Positions 45,731 through 56,876 of a DNA stretch of 64,000 nucleotides are shown piece after piece. How positions within the stretch are numbered: the stretch's first letter is position 1; every line of letters starts with the position of its first letter. The DNA comes from Biomphalaria glabrata (Eukaryota; Mollusca; Gastropoda; Planorbidae): positions 13,267,970 through 13,331,969 of the forward strand of contig NC_074726.1 of NCBI RefSeq assembly GCF_947242115.1. The letters are read 5' to 3'. The notes under the pieces were generated by a model. It had not been told where the DNA came from and made no database searches. It was given only the letters and a program-made list of their open reading frames with translations. Position numbers and translations under genes: made by a program.

Positions 45731-47208
45731 GTTTAGTTAAAATCGTAGTTTAATTATTTTTTTTTACATACTAATTTAAAAGTTTAATTAAAATTTGTAA
45801 AACTTTTCAACTTGTGGTCAGGGTTGAAACGCACTCCTTGTTTTCTCATGTGATATCAATAACTTGGATTATCAACAAAAAAAAAATGATGCAGTTAACA
45901 ACTATTTAGACAGTCTACATTTGAAGAGGGTAAAGTAAGATCCTGGTACAAGTTATGGGAGTAAATATTTGCACTTGAAAGTAGCAATATTATATATTTT
46001 TTGCCAAAACTTTTATGCAGTATTATGAATGATGTTGTTCCGAATTTTTTTGTGAGCCACGTGGAGGTGTTTTATTTCTGTTTCTAGAGGGAATCTGATT
46101 AGTGAGTTAGGTCAATATTTAGTGGTTTTAATCAATTCATTTGCAGCAAACAATATTTTTTTAACTGCAGGAGCATCAAGTACACCATTTTATAGTCTTA
46201 AGACTTATTATTGAGATCTATTAAGTCTAAATCAACAGCTAGGCCTATATAGATCTAAAAGCATTAGGGTAACCAACTCTAGAAAAAAAAATATTAATCC
46301 ACACCCACTCTGACCATAAAGTAAATAGACTGTGCCCAACTGATTTTAACTGATTTTAACAACCTGGTCAGCTAGACCGTGACCTCCGTGACCCCAATGT
46401 CGAAGGCGCCGGCTAGACATACACATGACCACATGTAGGCCTAGTGTACTGTACGTGTGTAGTTGATAATACTGTAAGACTACCCTGCATTAAGCGTTAT
46501 GCAATAGTGTTTGCTTAATGTGGAGAGGTCAGACAAGAAAATAACACACTGGCGTGGCTAGTCAAGCATGTTCGTATATATATATTTACACTAAAATAGT
46601 TATACACCCTCCCCGCCCAGAAAGTAAATAGACAATGTGTCCGACTGATTTTAACAACCTGGCCAGATAGACGAACACGTGTAGGTCTATATAGTGCACT
46701 GATTGTGCAGTCCATAATGACAAGATCACCCAGTTTTTTTTTTTGCCTTGCGCGTTTAATAGTGTTAGTTGTATTTTTAGTGGTCAGACAAGAAAATAGC
46801 ACATCGGCATGGTTAGTCAAGAGTACCATTATTTGCTAAAGGTTTTAATTCAAGGCAAAAATACAAGCACACATATTTATATAGACATTTTATTTTATTG
46901 TGCATTAACGTTTATGTAAGAAACATATTCCTTAATACTGATTTTATTATAGATAAATATTACTAGAATGTTAAAAGAATAAGATCGAACCGTAGGTATA
47001 CAGTCGGATGTTCATATCTATACATAGGTCTAGTTCAACCCCGCCACTCCCCCCCCCCCCAATTTTTTAAAATAGTTTAATTAACTTTTTTTTTAGTTTA
47101 GTTTAACTATATTTTGAAATTCATGATCAACTAATAGTTTAACTACTTTATTTTAGTTGAAAACTAGTTTTAGTTTAACTTTTAAAAGTTAGTTTAGTTC
47201 CCATCACT
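45731..47208. mobile_element. hAT-like element, right end preserved
   Basis: The right end reads AACTAAACTAAC-type inverted sequence closing in AGTTCCCATCACT (47196-47208), like the CAGTGATGGGAA ends at 4037 and 5412. Subterminal DNA is full of AGTTTAACT words. The left end is missing: the array's last unit runs straight into TTTAGTTTAGTTAAAAT at 45727. Inside, about 46300-46575 and 46610-46835 are diverged copies of one another (AGTAAATAGACTGT, CTGATTTTAACAACCTGG, GGTCAGACAAGAAAATA). Confidence 0.55.
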
Positions 47209-47339
47209 ATCTAACATGGGAGTAGCCAGGGGAGGGGGTCACCCCCCCACACACACCGAAATGAAATCCCCCCCGCAGGGGGGGGGGGGAGACGGACTTT
47301 AGTGACTGATTCTTTGCTTTCATTTTGTTTATTTTAGGT

Positions 47340-48420
47340 GAGATTTTAATACTAAACCATCACTTGCCCCAGCAAGCCAATGGTTTTTGAGTTTAAAACC
47401 CTTTACCATGGGGGTTTTGAGTTTAAAACCCCCTACCAGGGGGGTTTGAGTTTTAAACCCCCTACCAGGGGTTTTAGCAGTTAAATCCCCCTCTTCTATA
47501 AAACAAAAACAAAAAAAAAATGCAAACGACAATCCCCAAATTCCAACAGCAAAGTTAAGGAAGATTTTGATTTTAAAACCCCATCAAAATTACACACTCA
47601 AATTTTTGAAGGGGTTTTGAGTTTAACCCCACCCCCTCTTCGGTAGGGTTTGAAGCTAAAAATTACCTATTCAATATAAAAAAAAAAGCTAATTACGCAC
47701 TCAAGATGTTATGAGCGTAGCTAAATGGATTTTGACTGCGGGGTTTGAAGGTAAAAAATACCTCTTTAATATTACAAAGAAAACAAATTATACCCTCAAA
47801 ATTCTATGAATGTAGGCAAAGGGGGTTTGAGTTTAAATTCCCCTCCAGTGGAGTTTGAAGCTAAAAAATGCCTTTTCAATATACCCATTGTAAAATCTAT
47901 GAGCGTAGCTAAAGGGGTTTTGAGTTTAAACCCTCCGCCAGTGGGATTTGAAGCTAAAAAATACATCTTCAATGTAAAAAAAAAAGCAAATTACGCACTC
48001 AAAATGCTATGAGCGTTGCCAAATGGGGTTTCAAAGTTTAAACCCCCCTTCAGAGGGATTTGATGCAAAAAAAAACACTTCTTTAATATAAAAAAAGCAA
48101 ATTACACACTAAAATTATTTGAGCGTTACCAAGCCAATCGAGGTTTTTCAGTTTAAACCCTCTCCTACAGATAGCTTTTTTTTTAAAGTTTAAAACCCCT
48201 CCAGATGGTTTTGAGTTTAAAATCCCCTTACAGAGCGTTTTGAGGTGGAAAACCTCTATCGTTAATATTATTCTAAAGCAAACTACAGTTCTATGACCGT
48301 AGTTAAATGGGGTTTTCAATAAAAAAAATAAAAAAAACTTCTGAGATTTTTTAGCTTAACACCCCCCCCCCCCCACACACACACACAGATGATTTTGACA
48401 TTAAAACCTGCCTTTTGGAA
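47340..48420 (+). repeat. degenerate repeat block built on GGGTTTGAGTTTAAACCCCC
   Basis: At least ten partial copies of (GGGG)TTTTGAGTTTAAA(A)CCCC occur, several followed by AGTGG(A/G)TTTGAAGCTAAAAA, TTCAATATAAAAAAAA, GCAAATTACGCACTCAAAAT and TATGAGCGTAGC. The longer unit of about 115-120 bp is clearest at 47580-48110. The core word is nearly self-complementary. Confidence 0.7.
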
Positions 48421-48564
48421 ATAAAATCTATAGCAAACTACAGTCACCAAATTCCAAGAGCGTATTCAAGAGAGGTTACACATTTCTACCAGTGTATGTG
48501 CTTCATTAATAAAGTGCAGTGAACAGTCATCTGTGAAATTAAAAAAAACACTAAATGTGGCTCA

Positions 48565-48895
48565 ACAAAGAGTGCTAAGAGAGATTTTTAGGAGTCAGTT
48601 ATAGAGATCGGGTCTAAATCAAGGAAATCCTATGCCGAACTGGGAGTCGACCCCTTAGTAAGATTATGACAGAGCGTCGCATGAGGTTTGCGGGACATCT
48701 TCTCCGACAAAATGAATTACGCATAAAAAGAGTTGCGATGACATCCTATTAAGTACAACTTGGCGCCATACATTCATGGAGGTCCACAGAGCAGGTGGGA
48801 AGAGGCTTCGGACATTACCAGTGACAGATTTTTGTGGAAACAGCTTGACGGCAAATGCGCCGAACGGCGCGGGAGGGTCTAAGTCAGTAAGAATA
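48565..48895 (+). mobile_element. LINE 3' fragment (C-terminal end of a reverse-transcriptase polyprotein)
   Basis: The plus strand reads, with frame breaks, QRVLREIF, RRMRFAGHLLRQNE-type sequence (here DRASHEVCGTSSPTK in the shifted frame), and PNGAGGSK near the end. It follows the pattern RRMRFAGHILR..ELRIAKVAMTW..GRP..TW common at the end of RTE-like and related non-LTR elements. 5'-truncated and degenerate. Confidence 0.6.
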
Positions 48896-49257
48896 GCACA
48901 TTATGTTTTTGAAATAAAAACTTTTTAGTAGCAGGAAAATGCATTTTGATGGCTTTAAATACCAGAAATAGTGCTTGGCGGCGGGGCTTCGCCCCGCGCT
49001 GGGGGAGCGCTACCTCCTTGCTGTCAAATACGGGGAGTCTACAATTTTTCCACTAACTCCAGGAAGAAATTCTAGGGCACAATAAACTTCTTCCAAAAGA
49101 ATGAAGGGTCAGAATGAAATAAAGATTATGTAAACACACACATACATATAAATATATTTTTTTCCGGAGGGGGGGGGGGGGGAGCGGGGGGGGGGGGGAG
49201 AAAAAATCCCCCCCCTAACCCCCCCCCCCCCCGAAAAAAATCCTGGCTACGCCCATG

Positions 49258-49765
49258 CAAGTATCTAAATCTAGACTAATCTAGAGTTAAATATTGGCTT
49301 GGAGAGTTCATTCTGCACTGCGAGAAGGCTTTTCTCTGCGGAGGCGTGAATTTTTTTAGAACGCGGTTCATGAATGAATATATCTCAGCACTTCATTTCT
49401 TTATTTACTTTAATAGTCACTGGCATAAAAATATAGATCTAAATCTATCACGATCTCTTAAAAATAAAATTAAAAGCGATATTTGTTTAAATTTGATCGG
49501 TTTTGATTTCTATTCGTAACATACATACATGCATACATACATACGCCTTTCTTTCTACTTTATAAAATAAGATTATCGATTTTTTTTTTTACGATAAACT
49601 AAACAATGTCAAGGACGCTAACTTGACCTTCAATGTTATCAAATAAATAAACTTCGCAACAAATGAAAGAGATTAGAAAATTTGATTCTGAATTTGCTAA
49701 AGAAATGCAGTTTATATGTTGAAAGTTTGGACAGAAAATTGATCATAGACAACATTGTTTAAAAA
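49258..49765. other. no gene recognised
   Basis: AT-rich. The only structure seen is a (CATA)n-type microsatellite at about 49518-49545. Confidence 0.5.
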
Positions 49766-49865
49766 GTGGGATGTCTGGCCGAGACCCTTAAGCCGCTTTG
49801 CTATCTGTGAAAGGGTCTCGAGTTCGATTAGTGCCCCGAGCTGAGTTGCGCTTGCTGAACACTTA
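49766..49865 (+). mobile_element. tRNA-like SINE head, family 2
   Basis: GATGTCTGGCCGAGACCCTT (A box region), then AGTTCGATTAG (B box) and CCGAGCTGAGTTGCGCTTGC. The last part is shared with the element at 60525-60772 (GAGTTGCGTTTACTGAGCGC), so this is a second SINE family. Confidence 0.6.
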
Positions 49866-50011
49866 AAGAACCATAGGACAGTAAGTACTCTATAGCATGA
49901 GAGATGTACTATACTCTTCAATTTCAGAAAGCAAAGAAAATCTAAAAATCGACAAAACAATTATTGAACTTTTTATTTCGCAACCATCAGCAGACTAATT
50001 AACTTTGCCAT

Positions 50012-50251
50012 CACCTGGCTTCCGAACCGGGGGTCCCGAGTTCGAATCAGGGTGAAGACTAGGATTTTCAATTTCGGGATCTTTGGGCGTCTCTGAGTCC
50101 ATCCAGCTCTAATGGGTACCTAACGTTGGGGAAAAGTAAAGGCGGTTGGTCGTTGTGCTGGCCACATGACACCATCGTTAACTGTAGGTCACAGAACAGA
50201 TAACCTTTACATCATCTGCCCTATAGACCACAAGGTCTGAAAGGGGAACTC
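50012..50251 (+). mobile_element. tRNA-derived SINE, family 1, lacking part of its head
   Basis: It begins within the tRNA-like head (ACCTGGCTTCCGAACCGGGG), keeps GAGTTCGAATCAGG (B box) and the full body to TATAGACCACAAGGTCTGAA. It is the best preserved body of the four copies in the window. Confidence 0.85.
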
Positions 50252-50299
50252 TCACCTGCTGATAAGGTATATATAGCTCCTCCCATATGATGGAGGATG

Positions 50300-50964
50300 A
50301 GCACATTTCTCATATCCTCCTATGAGCTGTTAAGACTGTTAAGACCAATTCTCATGGGTAGGTTTGGTCAGTTGCAGATAGGCCTGCTTCTTCTGCCAGC
50401 TTTTGTTGGTTCGGCGCTCTTTCACGCTGGCCATTCTTTTTGCTTCAAATCTCGTGACTCCGACACTCAAAGCTTCACGCCATGACGAGCGATCGAGAGC
50501 TAGTGCTTCCCAGCCGTGAAAGTCGATATCACACTAAGGAGCTCCTGAGTGTATTTATAGTGCTTGTATTTATGGTGCTTGTACTGACCCCCCTAGGAGA
50601 GCTTTCCTGCACACAGCTTCTCGTACAGAAGTCGTTTGGGAAGGCAATTGTATGGCATACGGACTACATGTCCCACCGATCGAAATAGGGACCTTTTTAC
50701 TGTGACATTGATACTATTCATGTTAGACAACTGTAGGATCTTTAAGCCAGACCAATTCACCTTGCGAATTTTCCTTAGACAGCGTAGGTGGAAGGAGTTT
50801 AGCGTTTTGATGCGGCGGGAATATAAAGTCCAGGACTCTGATGCATATAAGAGTGACGTGAGCACTACAGCACTGTAGATTTTCAGTTTTGTGGATATGC
50901 CGAGTCCTCTCCGATGCCACACTTGTCCTTGAAGTCTGCTGGAATGGTAATACTTCACTGGCAA
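50300..50964 (-). mobile_element. LINE 3' fragment (C-terminal end with degenerate zinc-finger tail)
   Basis: The open frame 50593-50964 (-) reads STKLKIYSAVVLTSLLYASE, then SFHLRCLRKIRKVNW and SLFRSVGHVVRMPYNCLPKR, the usual C-terminal block after the reverse transcriptase of RTE/CR1-like mollusc LINEs. Beyond a stop, the same strand continues to about 50300 as a degenerate RPICN..NLPMRIGLNSL, matching the CPICSRQCRARIGLISHLRT-type zinc-finger tail known from these elements. Truncated and inactive. Confidence 0.75.
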
Positions 50965-51027
50965 CTAAGCTTCACCCTTTTATTTTTTTATCATTTTAAT
51001 TAAGGACTATTTTATTCCCCTCCCCCC

Positions 51028-52313
51028 TGTGACGAACCGTTTTAGCTCACTCAAGATATCACTCAGGTCTAAGCATTTAATTAATTTATTTACTCGCTTT
51101 TAATCATCAATTGCACTAATTTAGCGATCAAGCGCTAAAAAAAAACCCAGCCGCCACCCCTCCAATCCATCCCCACCCCCTTTGGCAGCGATGTCACATT
51201 TTATTATTCCCACCTTGACACGTGCCACACTAGACTCTTGACAAGAGTACGCTCCCCTTTTCCTATCTTGGCAAACATCCGTTGACCCCCCCCCCCTCTT
51301 GTGGGGAGCGGCTGGTCAATTCAAAGGGGCCATTCAACTCGACACCTCGAGCGGCGGTCTCCCCGTTCGTCTAGCGCAAAGCCATTGTCAAGGTATAATC
51401 TCCTTTGATCCAGCCGAGCTCTGATACCCCACCCCCCTCCTTTCTATCCTCTGACCACCTGGCGAACTCCCTGGACTTTCAACTCGCGCCTTCGCGCGGT
51501 GTCCATCTCCCGGAAACGCCGTCACGGTCAAGCGAGGATCTCCTTGTCAAAGACGCCAGATAGTCTACACCTCCTTTGCATTTATCTACCGCCACTCACC
51601 CCCCCCCCTTTTCCTATCCACGTGTATATGGACAAACTTCATCGTCCGATCTCATTCACGCTGGAGAGCCCACAGGGAGCACATCTATCTCTTGCTTGAG
51701 CTCTAGACTATTTTCATTCCCTTATTTCACTTTGGATTGGTGCTTTTATCTATAGGCAACATCTGCCTGAAATCTTAGCAACCTAAAGCTGATAACAGAT
51801 TTGCTGGCACCAGATCTGTAGACATCAGTCCTACTCATCCTTCAAGAGTCCAAGTAACAACGCTAGCCACAGACTCGTCACTGGCTTGACTGATTGGTAG
51901 ACGCAGCTTAGCTCTGCAACCATTCAAGTTGGACTGCAACCGGAGCCTGGATCCACTACACCAGCCCACCAGCAGACAGCATCAGTACTAGCCACACCCG
52001 TCTCATCAGTGCAGCACCGGACCTAAAGCTAAGCAAGCAGCCTAATGACACTCAGACCACTTGGTTCTAATATCTGATGATGATAGTCCTATATATGTAA
52101 ATACGCTAGATTCCATACTAGCAACTGTACAGCATTTCACCTTTCATTATCTTATTTTGTATGATAAACTGTACATAAGTTTACATCTAAATATAGTATT
52201 TGTTGCCTGCATTATAACGCTGTGCTTGTAGTTTATATGTGCAAGTAAGGATTCTCAAACTATAAAATCCCCTAGACACCCAAAACGGCCAAATCTTAAT
52301 CCGACTTGTGACA
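51028..52313. mobile_element. solitary LTR (fossil), probably Ty3/gypsy-type
   Basis: It starts TGTGACGAACCG and ends CGACTTGTGACA, with inverted TGTGAC/..TGTGACA-type ends, 1286 bp, flanked by CCCCC on both sides (51023-51027, 52314-52318) as a 5-bp target duplication. There is no internal coding region and no second LTR, so it looks like a recombined remnant. Clean ends suggest moderate age. Orientation is unsure. Confidence 0.6.
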
Positions 52314-52318
52314 CCCCC

Positions 52319-52876
52319 ATACACATAGGCCTACGTTTCTTCATATCGCTTTTTTTCTTTACTTTATTGCTTAAAGAACTAAACGAAGGGCATGATTGCC
52401 GTAATTAACTCTAGTATGAAAATCCCCTTCGGTTTACACTGCTAACAAATATGATCTATAGAAAGCAATTAGCAATATAATATACAATTCAAACATACAC
52501 AAGGACTAATTACGATACTGAAGAGTCTTTGAAACTAGCGAACAACTGAAAGTGGCTTGTACTTTAAAACAAAAACTAAAGTACCCTAACTCCATTCATG
52601 GACTACAGAATGTACTGAGGACTTGCTACTAACATAATCACGCATAAACTTCTCAATTTTAGTCCTAGAATCGGTCTAGCTCTTTCATTTTCAGTTTAGA
52701 ATATGTGAGTTTAAAAGCAGACGAATCGGGAATCTCATGAAAGGACAACTGGGCAAACGTGGCCAGAGATCAAGATGAACTGATAGCCACATAAAACACG
52801 ACAGTCAAAAAGCTAAGAACTTCAATCCTGCTTCTAAAATTCCTCAGTTCACAGCGTTGTTATTGTTCTTTACTGC
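52319..52876. other. no gene recognised
   Basis: Non-coding AT-rich sequence between the solitary LTR and the minisatellite. Nothing supported. Confidence 0.5.
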
Positions 52877-53755
52877 CAATGTTCTTGTGCTTCTGTTTCC
52901 CGATGTTCATGTGCTTCTGTTTCCCAATGTTCTTGTGCTTCTGTTTCCCAATGTTCTTGTGCTTCTGTTTCCCGATGTTCATGTGCTTCTGTTTCCCAAT
53001 GTTCTTGTGCTTCTTTTTCCCAATGTTCTTGTGCTTCTGTTTCCCGATGTTCTTGTGCTTCTGTTTCCCAATGTTCTTGTGCTTCTGTTTCCCGATGTTC
53101 TTATGCTTCTGTTTCCCGATGTTCTTGTGCTTCTGTTTCCCAATGTTCTCGTGCTTCTGTTTCCCAATGTTCTTGTGCTTCTGTTTCCCAATGTTCTTGT
53201 GCTTCTGTTTCCCGATGTTCTTGTGCTTCTGTTTCCCAATGTTCTTGTGCTTCTGTTTCCCGATGTTCTTGTGCTTCTTTTTCCCGATGTTCTTGTGCTT
53301 CTGTTTCCCAATGTTCTTGTGCTTCTGTTTCCCAATGTTCTTGTGCTTCTGTTTCCCAATGTTCTTGTGCTTCTGTTTCCCAATGTTCTTGTGCTTCTGT
53401 TTCCCGATGTTCGTGTGCTTCTGTTTCCCAATGTTCTTGTGCTTCTGTTTCCCGATGTTCTTGTGCTTCTGTTTCCCAATGTTCTTGTGCTTCTGTTTCC
53501 CAATGTTCTTGTGCTTCTGTTTCCCGATGTTCTTGTGCTTCTGTTTCCCGATGTTCTTGTGCTTCTGTTTCCCGATGTTCTTGTGCTTCTGTTTCCCGAT
53601 GTTCTTGTGCTTCTGTTTCCCAATGTTCTTGTGCTTCTGTTTCCCGATGTTCTTGTGCTTCTGTTTCCCAATGTTCTTGTGCTTCTGTTTCCCGATGTTC
53701 TTGTGCTTCTGTTTCCCAATGTTCTTGTGCTTCTGTTTCCCGATGTTCTTGTTTG
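52877..53755. repeat. 24-bp minisatellite, about 36 copies
   Basis: Unit TTCTTGTGCTTCTGTTTCCC plus (A/G)ATG. Only a few sites vary: A/G before ATG, T/A in TTCTTG/TTCATG, G/T in CTGTTT/CTTTTT. Because the period is divisible by three and the unit has no stop in several frames, four long frames (273-329 codons) are open on both strands. Their translations are pure repeats (KNIGKQKH; NVLVLLFP), so this is not taken as coding. Confidence 0.92.
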
Positions 53756-54087
53756 TCTGATCCTCATATTTTTTTGTTTTTCTGTTCCAAATGATCGCAC
53801 CTTGCATCAAATGCCCTTGCAACACCACTGCTTCAATTTATTGTGAGACATTCAACTGGATCATCAGATTAAATTGATGCACCTCCATTTATCTTGGGTT
53901 TCAACTTTGACCTCTAAGCAGCCGGTAAGGCAAGCAAACCATTGTTTTAATGAAACTTTAAACGTCGTTCGTGACCTTGAAGTTTAGGGACGGGTTCGAT
54001 TACGATGGAATCGTGAAATCGAGCTGTAAAATCATGAGAATCGTGTCGTCTAATTGCATAACAAAAAATAGAGAAAGTGAGGTGGCG
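53756..54087. other. no gene recognised
   Basis: Flank of the minisatellite. No supported feature. Confidence 0.5.
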
Positions 54088-54330
54088 GCAGGGCCGGATT
54101 TATGAGACAGCAGGTGGGGCTACAGCCCCCGGGAATTCCACAAGAAAGGGACCTCCACAAAAGAGAAAAAATTATAGGAATTTCGACGGGTCAGAACATG
54201 TAAATACAGGTAGAGCTCCTGATTTAAGACAGTGCGTCTACCAAGGGCCTAATACTCCACAAACTCAAACCGTTTATGTCTCTTTTAAAACTAAAATATG
54301 CAAATTAAATTTAAATATCCAGTCTTGATG
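54088..54330. mobile_element. single end of a CAGGGCCGGATTTA-type DNA element
   Basis: CAGGGCCGGATTTATGAGAC followed by TACAGCCCCC is the kind of end seen on many animal hAT-like elements. No matching opposite end was found, so the right limit is arbitrary. Confidence 0.4.
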
Positions 54331-54559
54331 TAATAAAGTTAAGGTCTGTGGATAGAGCATAATCCCAAATCACACGATCATTTCCTTAAAAATCAGAAGA
54401 CTTTTGAGACATGTGTTGGTGGCTTGAATTCGTTTTTTGCTTTTTCTTTTCAGACTCGCTGTCAGCGATTCTTTGTGTCTCGTAATCAATTTGTTTTTAA
54501 ATCACAGTTCCCCGCCAAAAAGAAACAACTTTGAATTAATTATTACCATTAAAAAGAAA

Positions 54560-55600
54560 TGTTATTCTTCTGCGTTCTCATTATTATGTTAAAGGGTTCA
54601 GATGCCTAGTCCAATATCTGAACTGTTCTGTAGTTTCCAAATCAGGAAGCTCTCCAGATAGTTTTACTTATATAGTGGTGTTTGTCAAAAGGCGGGTTTA
54701 CGAGTTATCTAGGGGTTTACGAACTTGACCGGGTTCCCCCCCCCCTCAACCAACCAATAACCAACGGGCAACAGCATATCAAGTTGCATGATAACTGAAC
54801 AGTGAATAAATGGTCATTCGAACTGAACAGTGAATAACTAATCAACAATTGCTCAACAAGAACAATATTTAATAATAAGCTAATTACAAATAAACAATAT
54901 ATTTCGAACATATGCCAACCAATGAATCATGGATATTTAAATATTGCATTGGTAATTATACAAATAACACACCTCACACTCCATTTCGGCCTTAGGATCG
55001 GCAGCTTTGGAAATGACGATACAACTCTAGAAACAGTCACGGCTACAAGGGTGAACTCAAAGACTACACTCTTCCCCATAGCCCCAAGCCTAACACCCGT
55101 TAAAACGGGGAAACGGTGAAACTGTAGCACAACCAGCTAGAAGCTCTCTCTGCTACAAAGACAATACGGGAACTAAGCGTGACGTAAACACACACACTAT
55201 TCTTGACACCAAAAACGCGCCCAATACAAACTGCTTTCTATACATAAAAACACAACTATTAAACACGAAAAGAAAAACTTCACGCGAGTGTTTTGGGGAC
55301 CCAATGTCTTTTTAGAGCCTCTTGACGGAGAAAATAACTTTCAAGGACTTAGTCGGGATTCCCTGGTGACACTTCCCAGGGCCATATTTCAATAGTTCCC
55401 ATTTTCAACTTTCCAAAGCGATGATTTCTCTGAGGAAAAACCGTGGGCGAATCTTTAAACCGTTTAGCTTGATCATAATGTGTATGCCTGCCACTGCATA
55501 GTTTTCCGTAGTCTTTTGGGAAGTCGACTATCAGCTTGACCGCCAACCTCTTCTGCCCATCTTGGGAGTCCATCTGTACTATCAGCGGAATGTCATCATT
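54560..55600 (-). mobile_element. I-clade-type LINE 3' fragment split by a 604-bp insertion
   Basis: The minus strand reads NHRFGKLKMGTIEIWPWEVS, then PGNPD (55349-55460) and, beyond the insertion, LSGELPDLETTEQF (about 54615-54680). Both parts align with the copy at 58340-58930 (RKLKIRTSKIGPCGVSPENA, KLYGELPDLETTA). This is the domain after RNase H at the C-terminus of I-clade LINEs. Diverged and inactive. Confidence 0.7.
54684..55287. mobile_element. 604-bp insertion in the I-type LINE, unclassified
   Basis: Located by comparison with the LINE copy at 58340-58930, whose sequence is continuous here. GTGTTT stands on both sides (54678-54683, 55288-55293), fitting a 6-bp target duplication. 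No clear inverted ends or coding region were seen. Confidence 0.5.
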
Positions 55601-55717
55601 TGGTACCTATGCAACACTAAAGCCAATGTGTTTATGTTCAATATTAATTTTCAAAAAAAACAACCTTTTTTTAAAATCTTTTTCTAATAAAGGAGCGGCA
55701 CAAGAAAAGCGATTCAA

Positions 55718-55988
55718 TTGTCTCGTAAATTGAAAAAGCGATCAATTGTCTCGTAAATTGAAAAAGCGAGTCAATGGTCTCGTAAATTGAAAAAGCGATC
55801 AATTGTCTCGTAAATTGAAAAAGCGAGTCAATGGTCTCGTAAATTGAAAAAGCGATCAATTGTCTCGTAAATTGAAAAAGCGATCAATTGTCTCGTAAAT
55901 TGAAAAAGCGATCAATTGTCTCGTAAATTGAAAAAGCGATCAATTGTCTCGTAAATTGAAAAAGCGAGTCAATGGTCTCGTAAATTAC
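55718..55988 (+). repeat. 28/29-bp minisatellite, 10 copies
   Basis: Two unit forms: GTCTCGTAAATTGAAAAAGC then GATCAATT (28 bp) or GAGTCAATG (29 bp). GTCTCGTAAATT occurs ten times. The longer form appears at the second, fourth and last repeat steps, so the forms partly alternate. Confidence 0.88.
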
Positions 55989-56876
55989 TTTTTAAAACTA
56001 TCTCTAGTTAGTCGTCGCGAGATGTCTTTGGTTCAAATCTTGACGATACATTTCATTTTACACCGGTAATCCGACATTCCCCCTGTCCTGCAACCGTCGG
56101 AATATAGAAAGTCAACTGTAACTGTAAACATAACCCGCCGTTTATAATGCATAACCAGCACATATGTCTGGCCTCGACACACTACTGTATATTAGCTGTA
56201 AAGACTAATTATAATCCTCTGTAACCGAATCATTTAATTAAAATTATTTTTAAATATTCGAAATGAAATCGATTCTGAAACTGTTTGGAATCGCCCATGC
56301 CTATGTAAAGAACAGACTAAAACTTGCACTTTGCTTTTGTTGCTCAAGATAACGTCTCGCGTGCGGGGAGCTCCCCCCCCCCCCATGCTCCCCCTACACA
56401 GCGTCTTAAGATTATGGCTCCTGGCATACGCGCCGCATAGAAAGCTTCTAGTCTACAAAGCAGGAAATGGAGCCTTCGCTTGGACGATAAGGCGGCACCA
56501 TTCTCGATAAGGTGGAATGGGCTTGACCTAAAAACATTACGGAACTGAGCACGCGCCGCTAGTATGGCTTTTATATATCAGTGTATTTATGTGTTTACTC
56601 ACGCGTTTATCTGCTCAACCTCTGACCTTTCACAGGCGCAAATGTGTTTACACACACCTAGAAACTATTTCCTACCATTCCGTAGATTTTAAATTTGAAG
56701 TTTATGGTCAGCGGTTCTCGTGCTGTTAGAACCAGAAGACACATTGGTATTAAGTTAATTTAGTGGGCCCCCAATTGTTATTACGAGTAAATTGACAAAA
56801 GAGAAATAGCTTCTAGTTGCTCAACATCTTTTGTTTCATCGGATCCTTTTGTTGATTTATACGGTTGTTGGGTTGC
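55989..56876. other. no gene recognised
   Basis: Non-coding sequence between the minisatellite and the next LINE. No supported element ends. Confidence 0.5.

Larger units (their letters stand above)
47215..49257. mobile_element. element with CATGGG(A/C)GTAGCCAGG inverted ends
   Basis: Left end CATGGGAGTAGCCAGG (47215-47230), right end CCTGGCTACGCCCATG (49242-49257); a third, single end lies at 57404. Both ends carry C or G homopolymer tracts. The interior holds the GGGTTTGAGTTTAAACCC repeat block (47340-48420) and a LINE 3' fragment (48565-48895). No transposase was recognised; the superfamily is open. Confidence 0.6.

Noticed and set aside
49142-49240. Runs of G and C as a regulatory or quadruplex element
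   Set aside because: They belong to the homopolymer-rich ends of the CATGGG element and may also hold sequencing errors. No separate function is supported.
52857-53846. Long open frames of 273-329 codons on both strands
   Set aside because: They are by-products of a 24-bp tandem repeat that lacks stops in several frames. The translations are pure 8-residue repeats and the frames contradict one another.
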